From positions 219,921-283,920 of the forward strand of contig JAQGDQ010002373.1 of NCBI GenBank assembly GCA_030141605.1: a stretch of 64,000 nucleotides of DNA, written 5' to 3'. Of the stretch, positions 26,501 to 36,300 are shown piece by piece. A program made the position numbers and the translations under genes. Source of the stretch: Tubiluchus corallicola. Taxonomy: Eukaryota > Priapulida > Priapulimorpha > Priapulimorphida > Tubiluchidae. The notes below the pieces were generated by a model. It searched no databases. It was not told the origin of the DNA and saw only the letters and a list, made by a program, of their open reading frames with translations. The number at the start of each line of letters is the position of its first letter. The first letter of the stretch is position 1.

Positions 26501-29500
26501 TTAAAACAATTTCTTAATATTTACATGTTTCATAGTCATGGTTTTTCACTTGCCGACATTAGTTTTGTGAGTATGTAATGAACATAAAAAGATAATAAAT
26601 TTTGCCATTTTTACAAACTTCCATTTTGAACAGGTTATTGGCGACCTTAAGAGATGAATTTCAATTTATTCTATCACCAAAGAACAACATTTGCATATTC
26701 TGAGAGTTTCCAAAAGATCACTATCATCTAATTAAAAGATTGTTCATAAAACTTACATCTAAGTACGATTGTATCAACTCATCAATGTCTTTATTTATTT
26801 TCTTCTGCAAATTCTGTCGTAGTAAATCAAGCGACTTTGCTGTACTTGTGACGCAGCCAAATCTGTAAATGAATGAGTTAAGTGATAAGAAGCAGTGCCA
26901 TTCACATAATAGTGTATAACATTACAAAGAAGAAACTGCCGTCATATGCTCCAACATCTCAGCTCTCACAGTTTTACTGTGAGTTTCACGATTTTAACTC
27001 ATTTCTTATGGGCTTCATAGTACACCTTGGCTTTCTCAAGGTAAACAAAAAGATCGGTAAATTTCGACTTTAGTGAATAAAACTAAAAAAGAGCGCTGCC
27101 ACATCCCAACTGCCTCTTTAGTAAGCCTATTTTGCATGGAAAACAATTATATTCTGCTGTTCCAAATTAGCGAACCACGAGCCGGTTTCACAAAGCCGTC
27201 ACTAAGTTAACGCCATTGTTAGTACAATCACTAAACTGATAATAAATAATGTTGTTAACTTAGTGATGGCTTCAGGAAGCTGAGCTTTTAAGCTTTTTAA
27301 GGAATCTCTAGTTTTTTTTTACTTTTTTTGAAAAATCTCCAGATATACTGTCTCCTGAAGTTGATAGGTCTGTGTGTTTATCATACTGAAATTAAAACAG
27401 TATCACCATTTTCTTTTACAACTTTTCTTTTGCATTGTTATAACTGTCACACGCTTCCTTCACTACACTAAATTTTAGCTAAATTTAAAAACATTTATTC
27501 AATTGAAAAAAATATTATCATTTTTAATCACAAAAGTAACAGGGATAGAACGAGATAAGGAATAGGGATCAAGACAGGACGAGTAATTTGGGGTTTAAGA
27601 AAAATCCGAGTGACCATAGTGACCCCAATCCCGAACATTCCTAATTGCTAGCCTGCACGTCGAACAGTACTTCAGAAGCGAGTCGCTCAAGGCATGTTTT
27701 TGGTATTCAATCGAAAGAGTTTTTCTATTGTACAACATGGCACCTACTATTTGCCATACAACAGAACACAGAATTTGCAATCAGATGTGGCACATCATTG
27801 TTGGCTAATTTTTACTAATCTAGCAATCTCGCTGTGAGCACACAAAGTACAAAAATCTATGGTAATCAATATAACACAAAGGTGTACAGTCTGACATGGT
27901 ACATTACTTTCATGTATAATAATAATAACAACAACAACAAAATAATTATAATAATATTAATGGACATAATTGGTGGTTAGCTCTACCACGTTATTAAAAA
28001 AATATTTTTAGAAAATATTTAGTTTTGGTATACAATATGGATTCAAGGTGCAAGGTGTTACTTTTTAATGATCATATTTCCAGGCAAGAAGAGAATCTTA
28101 CTTTGCTCTATGCATAGCCATCAGTTGTGACCTGCTGTTTGTCTTGTTTGCCATAGCTGATGCAGGAAAATTATGTAAGTTTTGCAACCTCATACTCACT
28201 GGAATAATCTGTTAAAATAATCAAATTATGTAAACACATAAAAACTAAAAATACAAATAAGCTAAGAAAGAAATGTTTGAATATGTTTTTAACTGTCTAA
28301 GAGCAATTTAGATAACATCACTACACAAACTGGATGTCAAAGCAAATCAAACATGGGTTTTACATGAAAACGTATCCATATCTAAGTCCAAGTGTTCGCT
28401 ATTGTGCGAAAATATGTAACACCTAATTAGCAACGATCACGGCTCCTCGACTTCAGAACATCCTTGCCACATTCAGGTGTTAAACAGGTTAGTATCACGC
28501 TATGTTAGGCAACAGGAATATTCATTAGGGTAGATAAGCACTAAGATTTGCATTACTTAAAATGCTACAAAACTGCCAAAACACGTTAAATCACCATAGA
28601 TGCTCAAACAGGTCAGCAGTGGGAAAACATGCAAGTAAACATTTTTGGACATTTTGCAAGATCTGGACATAATTAACGTTTTAGACAGTAGAAGACAAAG
28701 GAATCAAAAACTGTTTGTTAAAGGGGCTGGCCGGTTAAGAGAGTGTTATTGAAAAGACGTGATAACACTGTTGCACGAAACGGAAAAACATGACGCACTG
28801 ATATATGAAGGAAAAAACAAACAAACTTAATTAGTAACGTGAAAGTACTCTGCGTTATTGTCTACTGCGCACCTAATAGTCACCCCGGTGCATTATGCAA
28901 CACCTCAGCAGTGTTCTCAGCCACCGCAAAAGCTTATTGCCTGTGAACGAAAATGCCACTTTTGTTATTAGTTAATAGTTTAGTGGCCGAACTCAACCAG
29001 CTACATTTTCACATTAAAGCCATAATAAAGTTTCAGCATAATTACCACAAATAATCTTTTTAAAGAATTTAAAATATTAACTGTTACCATGGCAACATCC
29101 TCAGGTTCCTCATCTTCATTCCCACCAGGTGCGATATTTCCAGAAACAAGCCCAGGTAACATGTCATCAGGCCCGACTCTAGGATATTGACAATCTTCCT
29201 GAACGCTGTATAAATGATTGATTTTAAATTATAAGCAGTTAGAAAAAACACTAATTTAATATGTATTCAAATCACTTTATTAAACTTTATAATTAATGTA
29301 ATTTAATTATAGATTTGTTTGTTCTTGTTGTAATTGTATTAAGAAAATTTAACGAAATGATGCATATACATGATACTGCGAAATGATGCATAAACATAAA
29401 ACTGTACAAACACACGTATACACTTTCGAAATTTCTTTCCCCTGCAACAGGAAAATGAAAAATTTTGCAATAGTGAAAAAGTAAGAACTAACTAACGAAT

Positions 29501-31462
29501 CAAGGACCATTTTTGTTGTGTAAAACCAACAGTGTTTCAGCAGTGTTGAAACATATGATAATTATTGCCTACAGTGCCAGAAATAAAAACAAGTTTGTAA
29601 CTTAAAACCTAATGTAAGACCTAAAAAGAATCATAAACAAACGTAGGCAAAAATAGATGCATTTCTCTGAACACATTTTAAATGTCTTGATTACACAGTC
29701 CTCATATATTAGATCAAAAAAGCTGAAAAAATGATTTTTAACAAAAGCACGAGGAGACAAAACTTATTGTTATTAAGAATGACATAGAAATACATTTATT
29801 TTTCAAAGACACAATAAAATTTATACTAACACACCACAAGTGCTTTAGAAACGTGCTTGCAGCTCCCGTGATATAGGCCTATACCACAAGCAAAATGCAA
29901 AACTAATCAGAACTTAATTAACACACTAATTACATTGTGGTAGTTGCTGTTATGTTTGTACTTGTGTGTTCTTCAACAAGTGGTTATATTTTTCATTTTC
30001 CAGCGACATTTTCTGAGGTAATAAAGTAAGTCTGTTACTATTACATCTCAAACATGCAAGTGAAAACTTTCAATACTGGTGTGTTTACCAAATCAAGAAC
30101 ATAACGGGTTATAGCATCTGTGGTTTAGGATTATCACGATGTATCTAGTTACCAGTAAGTGACACAAGTACTGTTACGTTTATTGATTATCTGTAATTAG
30201 AGAATAAGCAAGAGCATAATATATCGAATGTACCATGAAGTACAATGAACTCTTAAACTGTGACTACTACACTCTCTTTTTTACAATATCGTTGACGTTT
30301 TTTAGTTTTTCTATGTGAGTGTGTACGTTATTATAATCAAAGAGACTTGTTGTTATGCAACATTGTCTAGCATACTGGCTTATCTAATTTCAAGTTAGTA
30401 GATATATTGTCGTGTGAAGATGCTGACCAAAAATATTTTGATTTTGGTGCGATAATTAAAGACCTTTGTTCTTTTAAGGATAACACTGAACATTTAAACA
30501 AACAGGCACCATTACAGTGCCCAAGTTTGGTTAATGTTAGAGTCACATCGCTGTTAACTCCTTTTCAGTTTTTGTGAGAAAATTTTCCAATGTGACAAAC
30601 AACTCTTCTCGTGTTGTTTGAAGCATATGCGTGAACATTTTGTGGATCAGACTTTGATGCAAGATGTGAATGTGGATCAACAGTTTATTTGTTGATCGCA
30701 TATTGATTGCATTATTTGTTGATCGCATAATTTAAAATACCTTTCTGTGTCAGGTAATGACCTAGCAGCCAGACCACTATACCCTCCAGGTGGAGCCTGT
30801 CCCCTGGGTGCTCCCGGTCCCACAGGAGCTCCAGGAATTCCTAGACCTGAAAACTCTGGTTGCACAACTGGCATGTCTTCTTGAAAACGACGTTGACCTG
30901 TATAATGTGATAATTCTTGCAAATTCCGTAGAAGTTCCCTAAAGAATTAAAAACTATAATGTAATTTATTATTTCTAGTTAATATAAATAAGTCATACTG
31001 GTAATGCCAATAATACCCAGCAAAGACAGCATGTTTTGCCTAACACTTGAATGAACATTTGTTAAATATTGTAAATGAGTGCCCATATGCAGTAATTAAA
31101 ACTATTTAACGGATTTTTCAACTAAACTGCATCGAATCTGTTCTCCACACAGACCCGTCAAATTACATCACTCTTCACACATTAATAATATACAGACATA
31201 AGTCTTTGTCCATCATTGTCAGCATAGACATGCACAAAGCTCCACTCAGTTAATGCAAAGATGAAGACGCGTGATGTTACATCAAAAAATGCCTGAGTAC
31301 ATTAAATTCATGAACAAAACGTGATCTTCAAAGTTCTCTTCTCCGAAGACGGTATAGACCAGTACAGTATTTTGCAAAAGCAATTTTTCTTTTTATAAAC
31401 TATAAACCAAAGATTAATACTTACGACCGTCTCTCCCCTGTCAGTTTCGCAAAAATTGACAT
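5600..31462 (-). CDS. DNTTIP1: DNTTIP1, subunit of the mitotic histone deacetylase complex (13 exons)
   Basis: Exons, high to low: 31462-31425, 30938-30741, 29205-29088, 28208-28102, 26862-26757, 25471-25370, 24526-24422, 20268-20188, 14230-14091, 13445-13385, 12650-12526, 6800-6647 and 5821-5600. All phases agree, giving 518 residues; the human protein is about 330. Residues about 145-223 match the N-terminal dimerisation region (KSLDLLRQNLQKKIN). Residues about 297-435 match the SKI/SNO/DAC-like DNA-binding domain, with REGPKWDPERL, ATRGRLYIKHP and YLLIEEDIYDLAE. In animals DNTTIP1 bridges HDAC1/2 and MIDEAS/ELMSAN1 in the nuclear MiDAC complex. Unusual are a Pro/Gly-rich N-terminal extension of over 100 residues, an acidic/Ser-rich tail of about 75 residues, and no clear AT-hook (GRPPG) between the domains. 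Start: the only ATG in exon 1, three bases after a splice-acceptor-like sequence. Three other genes lie in its introns. Confidence 0.88.
6801..9844. other. Lower part of DNTTIP1 intron 11, no intact gene
   Basis: Apart from the decayed LRRCT-like exon near 8252, I see only AT-rich sequence with short chance ORFs and a run of nine or ten G near 8016-8025. This is the upstream flank of the antisense LRR gene. Confidence 0.6.
8252..8400 (+). pseudogene. Decayed LRRCT-cap exon, relic of an LRR gene
   Basis: Preceded by a tttttcag acceptor like those at 11375 and 11554, and collinear with both exons that follow them: NPL, TWLINTS and the final Asp-Asn-Leu block are recognisable. The key cysteines are lost and the frame contains several stops. 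It lies upstream of the intact LRR gene, so it is either a relic of a duplicated neighbour or an old tandem exon copy left behind after rearrangement. Confidence 0.7.
9845..11524 (+). CDS. LRR receptor 1, alternative predicted secreted form (exon 1 + first LRRCT exon)
   Basis: Joining exon 1 (9845-10841) to 11376-11524 keeps the same phase and gives 381 residues. The exon encodes a full LRRCT cap with four cysteines (CLCELAWL ... LGKC ... EDLCNL) and then stops at once (TAA 11522-11524), with no stalk or hydrophobic tail. The reading frame and cysteines are intact, unlike the decayed copy at 8252, which argues for selection on it. No clear AATAAA lies before the next exon, so its own 3' end is not visible. 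Whether it is used needs transcript data. Failure to splice exon 1 would give a shorter form ending at 10882. Confidence 0.55.
9845..11874 (+). CDS. LRR receptor 1, predicted membrane-anchored form (exon 1 + second LRRCT exon)
   Basis: Exon 1 is 9845-10841 and exon 2b is 11555-11874; joined they give 438 residues. The first ATG of the frame is at 9845; the frame opens 30 bases upstream at a GTG. It starts with a signal peptide (MKLVKLSVCVILSAW), then a cysteine-rich N-terminal cap (about residues 25-60), then about eight LRRs with LxxLxLxxNxL spacing (LQYLYLRRNRLSEI, LITLDLSQNAITDV). The intron falls inside LDLS-NNPLNC, as is usual for a separate LRRCT exon. The LRRCT cap (CSCELAWL ... LGTC ... 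ADLCNP) is followed by a Glu/Thr/Pro-rich stalk and a short hydrophobic end (ILLSLSIYVSL) resembling a GPI-attachment signal. AATAAA follows at 11962. The gene lies wholly within DNTTIP1 intron 11, antisense to it. The ligand is unknown. A splice from 11800 to 12269 would instead give a different, non-hydrophobic tail (stop 12339). Confidence 0.8.
11962..11967 (+). terminator. Probable polyadenylation signal of LRR receptor 1
   Basis: AATAAA about 90 bases after the stop at 11874. It supports that stop as the end of the membrane-anchored form. Confidence 0.5.
11995..12276. repeat. Tandem duplication, two copies of a 141-bp unit
   Basis: The unit from 11995 is repeated from 12136 with only a few changes (for example aaacatg/aaatatg). 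Each copy ends with ttttgcagctatgatcaa, a good splice-acceptor match on the + strand. It lies in DNTTIP1 intron 11 just downstream of LRR receptor 1. Confidence 0.9.
13596..13610 (+). repeat. Poly-G run of 15
   Basis: Uninterrupted run of G in DNTTIP1 intron 9, followed by aaggggc. Confidence 0.9.
14507..14558 (+). repeat. (CA)n microsatellite, interrupted
   Basis: Two CA tracts separated by a short mixed segment, in DNTTIP1 intron 8. Confidence 0.85.
15388..17644 (+). CDS. LRR receptor 2, predicted GPI-anchored
   Basis: Exon 1 is 15388-15994 and exon 2 is 17379-17644, joined in phase 1 to give 290 residues. It has a signal peptide (FLLVMSTLLLLCHAEDC), a cysteine-rich N-terminal segment (CSQYSGCPKMTQCHC ... 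CPHVAC), about five degenerate LRRs (LKELDLSRNGIKNI is the clearest) and an LRRCT cap that begins exactly at the intron (NPFECDCRLRWL ... GVCDSP ... LSDCEP). The C-terminus is a small-residue patch (GSSGS), a short spacer, then a hydrophobic run (IIAVISVILPACLI) ending the protein. This is the layout of a GPI-attachment signal. The gene sits antisense in DNTTIP1 intron 8. Its LRRCT intron has the same position and phase as in LRR receptor 1, so the two are probably old paralogues with different LRR numbers. Ligand and role are unknown. Confidence 0.8.
16838..17262. repeat. Inverted and direct repeats in the LRR receptor 2 intron
   Basis: The segment around 16838-16870 (ggggccatcc ... cgatatcaag) reappears inverted at about 17229-17262. 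The stretch GAGGTAG...GATAACAC.ATTA.AACATAA occurs twice in direct orientation (about 16871-16915 and 17154-17202). It may be a non-autonomous element, but no target-site duplication is clear. Confidence 0.6.
17645..20187. other. Rest of DNTTIP1 intron 8, no gene recognised
   Basis: AT-rich sequence with only short ORFs. A possible AATAAA for LRR receptor 2 lies at 18110. Weak inverted similarity between about 19553 and 20030 (GATGGG ends) hints at an old transposon but is too degraded to call. Confidence 0.5.
18110..18115 (+). terminator. Possible polyadenylation signal of LRR receptor 2
   Basis: AATAAA about 465 bases after the stop codon of LRR receptor 2. Confidence 0.4.
20327..22384. 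mobile_element. TA-flanked TIR element containing a dead LINE
   Basis: Starts CAGTAAGCCCTTGCTTAACG and ends with the inverted partner, whose reverse complement begins CAGTGAATCCTCGCTTAATG, so the terminal repeats match over about 24 bp. TA lies on both sides (20325-20326 and 22385-22386). The interior has no transposase that I can see; it holds a non-LTR retrotransposon fragment at about 20420-21750. It lies inside DNTTIP1 intron 7. Confidence 0.75.
20420..21750 (+). pseudogene. Non-LTR retrotransposon (LINE) reverse transcriptase remnant
   Basis: Broken frames on the + strand carry reverse transcriptase landmarks. These are SPLF..DI...IADGIQSD, then LLTDDT where an active enzyme has a F/Y-A-D-D box, then LYKSYIRPLLEYCECIWDNC, then a tail with FFPSGTEKWNKLS. 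Farther on is a segment like the zinc-binding C-terminus (ED..HYLL.CP.YN). Frameshifts and stops between these blocks, and the altered catalytic box, show it is inactive. The two longest open pieces are 21068-21319 and 21508-21750. Confidence 0.85.
22740..22815. repeat. AT-rich low-complexity tract
   Basis: Repeated ATATATGTAA-like units and a TA run. The antisense ORF across it (22600-22818) is low-complexity Ile/Tyr and is not a gene. Confidence 0.85.
22951..23913 (-). CDS. Atypical class A (rhodopsin-like) G-protein-coupled receptor, intronless
   Basis: An uninterrupted 320-residue ORF with seven hydrophobic segments. The N-terminus is short, with N-glycosylation sites at Asn2 and Asn8 (NLT, NVT). 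TM1 spans about residues 18-44, and TM2 begins NLFLANFAISS. TM3 has the disulphide Cys (LHCAVNG) and the TIDRYIAIIYPL motif (DRY). TM7 reads SALTNIILYFWKIKQLREFF, followed by a short tail with LCGK. Departures from the family are the missing TM2 aspartate of the usual LAxAD block, no CWxP in TM6, and TNIILY in place of NPxxY. Ligand is unknown. It could be an orphan receptor of a lineage-specific expansion. It lies within DNTTIP1 intron 7 on the same strand and may have arrived as a retrocopy or be an ancestrally intronless receptor. Confidence 0.85.
   Translation of the reverse strand: MNLTSLNVTDIDADKLSSILTVVYFTVFMLLMTILIGLDVCVVALIMVKNFLRTAANLFLANFAISSALLSLYNIHMLIVRHYVTDFSALHCAVNGIVVCGLLTECLIMEVLMTIDRYIAIIYPLHYHHLSTNLNSTITIFVSWIYSFCIGIASSSWFTFLNNTEVKDVTKCVIARQVHPEFCLYFAAQYAIASSVIFFIYASVFKVVLQHKIQLANAVPDSHQNYLNLIERIKAAISVFATVGTSLLCFAAFFAHLGITCATELELKSLKQSADILINISALTNIILYFWKIKQLREFFLKLCGKRHNSIVATSSQNPC
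24745..25125 (+). mobile_element. Penelope-like element 3' remnant (GIY-YIG tail plus hammerhead-like core)
   Basis: A + strand frame at about 24790-24980, interrupted by stops, reads HICASGHKADFNNFST then DLLIKGSL and KPSLNAQ. This is the conserved C-terminal pattern of the GIY-YIG endonuclease region in Penelope-like elements. About 110 bases on, at 25090-25119, lies CTAATGATGACA...TGTCGAAAC, close to a hammerhead ribozyme core (CUGAUGA, stem II, GAAAC) with one core substitution. A related 3' end lies at 61060-61260. The copy is dead. Confidence 0.6.
25595..25939 (+). other. Unrecognised 114-codon open frame, probably not a gene
   Basis: Open from just after a TAG to 25939, with no ATG at its start (the first codon is TTG) and no family that I recognise. 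It is unusually long for this AT-rich sequence and rich in Lys, Arg, His and Cys. It lies in DNTTIP1 intron 5, antisense to it. It could be a piece of an old transposon ORF. No splice partners were found. Confidence 0.25.
27179..27285. mobile_element. Short palindromic MITE, copy 1
   Basis: About 107 bp, almost all inverted repeat: GAGCCGGTTTCACAAAGCCG at one end and the inverted GTTAACTTAGTGATGGCTTC...GAAGCTGAGC at the other. The same sequence in opposite orientation is at 40198-40292, inside RanGAP1. It lies in DNTTIP1 intron 4. Confidence 0.75.
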
Positions 31463-31465
31463 TTG

Positions 31466-31477
31466 CTAGAAAAAAGC
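31466..31477 (-). promoter_or_regulatory. Splice-acceptor-like site just before the DNTTIP1 start codon
   Basis: On the minus strand gcttttttctag ends three bases before the ATG. It implies a 5'UTR intron or a trans-splice site. Confidence 0.55.
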
Positions 31478-33338
31478 ATTCACGAACATCATTTCCCCTT
31501 GTTTTTCATTTCCACGTCGTTTGTATAAGAAAGGCTCAGAAAGCTCGAAAGGTCAGTACGGCCACCTACTAGGAGGTAACATGTACAAAAATTAGTCTTA
31601 ATACAATCGTTAGGTGGCAGCAGGCTACGCACAACATTAGCACGTGACCGCGAAAAGCAAAGCGGAGTTCTGAAAATTAATTTACACTTTTTTGCTCTTT
31701 TCACTGACTTTATGTGGTAATTTCTAATTACATATTGTAGACACACCCGACTATTCATAAAACGTGGTTTATTGTTTTTATATAATGTGATTGCTGTAAT
31801 TTATTTTTGATACGAGTGGGTTGAACAAGTTTTGTTAGTTGTCACTGTACTGGAGACCTCCATTTTTTCACTTCAGTTCAAAAAGGGTATTCATCTCCAA
31901 TACAAAGTTCATAAAGTAGTTACAGTAGATAGCGTACAGTAAAGTATATAGAGATATCTACAATTATAGCTTGACGTTCTGCTGCTGCCACTTTTTCGTA
32001 TACGACGCAGTACGTAATGACAAATTGCAGCATGTACAGGCGCACGGAAAAAATATTACCTCAAGGCTCAAGTAATAATTGTAGAGTCATTAACAAGAAA
32101 CACTAGAACTGCACGGATTTAGCTAAAATAAACTATTTTATTGAAAACAGTAAAAAAGTTTCACAGCAACAAACTCATCAGCTTAATGAGGTAACATTAT
32201 AGCTGACTACAACAGGGAAGCACGGTAAATGGTAATGCCTACATCACAAGGAAGATGTAACCAATGTGACAGAGGGGAGTGTTCGCACAGTTGAAGCCAT
32301 AGTGCTCTCAGATAATTGTATTGTAACTTTGAGTATTAGGATGTGGAGCGTTTTGTTGTTTTTTTAGTACTAATGAGAGGAAAACATTTAAACTTTTTTC
32401 TCATTAAAATTTTGAGAATAAACATTTTAAGTAAAAAAAAAACACTACCAGAAGAACTGCCCCGCAGACTGTGTCCATTTGTCTATGAAAACTTCAGCCA
32501 GGTCACGTTTACATGTATAAAATGGAGCATTTAGTTTAGTCCCTCTAAACATTTTCTGATTTTTGTAAACAATAAACAGTTTCACTTTAGCTTACTTCTG
32601 AAATGATGTCACATGCTACCAATAATGTGGTGACTGTATTAAGTATACTTGCTGCTGCCCGCCTACTCTTGTTTCTTCAACTTGCTTCTAAATCAAACTG
32701 ATAAGCTAAGCCATGTGCAGCTACTCCAAGGTTCTCGCACTTATAATTTCCAACCTGGACAGTGCAATGTGAAGAAAATTCTTGTATAAATTGATTCATG
32801 AGTTTCACATTATGTGCCAAAACCGCAGTTTAATAAGGAGTGACTACGGATGGATCAATGTTAGATTTAACATATCAGAAAAACAAAACAAACTCAAAGC
32901 GTGTTCCAAGTATTTCACCGTATGTGTAGTAACGTTTCTCATGGGTTGCTGTAACCGATACTAATCAATCGAGTCACGGTGATGATAAATAATCATAAAT
33001 GCTAGAGTCACTATGTGCTGTGCTTTTCAAGCTAAATGATACAGATGAAAGTACATGTAATGACGATTTCGACGATTTTAACTAATTTGATGAGTAGTTA
33101 CTGTGAGTAGAATTTGGTGAATTCGTTCCTATGACTCAAACAGTTACTTACATCTCCCCTTCCCTAAATGCATAAATTTAACTCTTTTTGTTGTGTAAAA
33201 GGAATCATTTCTTTTGGCAAGTATCGTGTAAACGTTTAACAAACTTTAGGAATTAATAAACGCGACAGCCGTATTTGCGAGCAAATCGGTAGCTTCCTTA
33301 AAATTTATTTAAATTAAACAGTAGCAATATTAAGTTTT

Positions 33339-33353
33339 GCTTTCACATTTTAG
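33339..33353 (+). promoter_or_regulatory. Splice-acceptor-like site just before the RanGAP1 start codon
   Basis: gctttcacattttag ends 17 bases before the ATG at 33371, consistent with a 5'UTR intron or trans-splicing. Confidence 0.5.
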
Positions 33354-33370
33354 GAAACTTGTAAGCAGTT

Positions 33371-36300
33371 ATGTCAGCTGAATCAGAAGTGAAGGACCTT
33401 GAAGAACAGTTGGCTCACGCTACAGTATCAGTGGACATTGATACAGAAATTGTTAGTTTTTCCGGTCGAGGACTTAAACTAGACACAGCCGAAGATGGTG
33501 AGTAAGAGTGATGTCTTGTTCTGGCCTGTAACATTCAGTTATTAATTTACCAGACTTATTTTTGTGAGTTCATTTTGAATCATAGTTGATGTTTCTAGCT
33601 CAAGAAGTTGTTAAGGCAATTCGAGAATGCCATTCATTGAAGGCACTAAAACTGGAGGGCAACACAGTTGGCGTAGATGCAGCAAAAGCAATTGCGGGTG
33701 CACTGAGATCACATTCTACATTCCAGAGGGCGCTGTGGAGCGATATGTTTACAGGCCGACTTCGATCAGAAATACCACCATCACTGGTAATCTTTAATAT
33801 TTAAACTCATTGTTGTCATCATCATCATCGTTATTATTTTTACAGCTATTAGCATTAACCTATTTTAGTTTAGTTTAGTTTGTGCCATATTTGTTAGTAT
33901 ATAAAAAGCATAAAATAATAAAAAAACACTATACAACACAACTACTAACACACTACATAATCAGCACTTATTATAAAGATGTGTAAGTCGTCGTTGTCGT
34001 CGTCATCATCGTCATCGTCATCGTTTTTTACAGCTATTAGTTTAGTTTAGTTTAGTTTGTGCCATATTTGTTAGTATATAAAAAGCATAAAATAATAAAA
34101 AACACAATACAACACAACTACAAACACACTACATAATTAGCACTTATTATAAAGATGTGTAAGTCTGTAAGAGGACACACAGAGCAAAGCTACTTACATG
34201 TGTTGTACAGCCACACATGTAGATACAGCTCGTAGCCACATTTTGTATATAGGTAATTAGCAACAAATTTTAGAACCTTGATTATTTTTGTACCAATCTT
34301 TAATAATGTGCATATTTGAGAAGCCAGTACGTCGAATCCCGTTAATACGATTTTCACGGAACCAAAATATTTTCTCATATTAAGCGGGTTTCGTGCTATC
34401 TGTTACACGTGTTTTTACTTCTAATACAAAATAGCAGTTAACGGACATGACATCTGTTCATCGGTCTTTTGTCAGGCAGCATAATTTAAGCTTCTTTACC
34501 CCCCCATGTTTTGCATGAGTACAAACTGCAAAATTGTATCAACGATTCAGTGTGTTACCAATCAGTTACTCTGGTTAGTCTTCGGTATGTTAATACCATG
34601 AATGTATAGTCTATAATATACTGGACATCACAATGTTAATGCCACCTACACAACAAAACTTTACTATAGCCGCTGCTATGGTATTACAATTGGACACATG
34701 CAAACGAAGGGAAGGGAAGGCAGACAGTTAGAAGAACTAGTTTTAAACTATAAGGGCAAATTTTTATCACAGTGGGAAGGCATTTTGGAAACCAACAGTT
34801 TGACTGCAGGTAGTTGTCTGTACACTCATTTCAGTGATTAATAATTTTTAAATTGTAAAAAATTTTAACCCGAAAAAATCCTTCAAAGGAAAAATGTGTT
34901 GTAATTAACTCACTCACATTTTATTACTGTCTTATAGAAATCAGTAACTTTACAGTTTTGCAAGTAAATTTGTAATGAAGTCATTTAAATTTGCACTCTC
35001 TCTGGCAAAATGTTGCATTATGATGCATAATGGTTGTAAAAAACTTGTGGCGGTGGTTACCGTTCCAACAGCTGAAGAGTGTCTAGAGTCTAGACGGGCA
35101 AGACGTAGCAGAAATCATATTAAAATATTTATTTGTATTAAAATTATATTGGCGGGAATTTGGGAAAGTGTTGTATAAATGGTGTTTTTGCAATAACGAG
35201 TTTCGTATTAACCATAAGTGATTTCATAGGTTTTATTATAAGCTTGGCAGGGACATAATAAATTTGTAGTACTCCCCAGAGTTTCGTTTTAAGCAGAATC
35301 ATATTACTGGGATTCGACCGTAACTAGCAATTTAACTAGTGATTGGCATTTCACTTGTAATTTTGTCCATACAAACAACATACAGTTTGAAAGACATTGA
35401 GTTGTATTATTTTTTCTGTGTCTATTGTATTATCTTATCATTGCTGTTTTATATTGTATGTAGAGGGATCTAGGTAGTGCTATCATAGCCTCTGGAGCCC
35501 ATCTGGTTGAATTAGATCTTAGTGACAATGCGTTTGGTGCCGACGGCGTCAATGCTATTGTAGAACTACTAAAAAGCGAGAGTGGATATTCTTTAGAGAT
35601 CTTACGGTTTAATAACAATGGATTAGGCATTAGTGGAGGAAAGGTATGTGAATGGTACTAGACCACGATGCATTTATAAGTACACACATTCAAATTGCAT
35701 TTTAACATTACCTATTAAAATTAAGACACAAAACGGATCTTGTGACAGTCTCTGTTGCCATTTGCAATGTGTAAAATTAGCACAAAAACAGATATTTCGA
35801 TATCCCTTCTGCTGCCATTTTCGTTGTGCAATATGACAGATCTTTGACCAACATGTAGTGGCAATGGAAACTGCCAAAGACCTGTTTTTATGTCTTAATT
35901 TTAATAGGTAGATGATATTAAAGGTTAAAATTCCTAATGAATGAGTCTATTTAAACTGTTGTGCAATTTTCTAACTTTTAACAATTGTTGTAAATTCAAG
36001 CCGTCTGGTCACTATTGTATATGAATATACATTATGTATGTGATGCATTTTATTTAGTAATAGTTTGCATAAAATACATCGACTTTCTTTATGGAATCAT
36101 TTTCGTTGTTTTTAGGTCTTATCAAAGGCATTATTAGAATGCCATGAAAAAAGCACAGAAGCTGGACGTCCTCTAGCACTGAAGGTTTTTATCGCTGGGC
36201 GCAATCGATTAGAGAATGAAGGATCAATGGCTCTAGCAGAAGCTTTTAAGGTTAGATAGTCACCTCAGATTGTATATTGATTTATGTATCTCTTCTATAG

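Larger units (their letters stand above)
31463..33370. other. Divergent spacer between DNTTIP1 and RanGAP1
   Basis: About 1.9 kb separates the two start codons, so both promoters and any 5' non-coding exons should be here. I see no further convincing coding frame; the ORFs at 31489-31758, 32343-32534 and 32782-32964 look like chance. Both start codons sit just after acceptor-like sequences, so the real first exons may lie inside this spacer. Confidence 0.5.
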
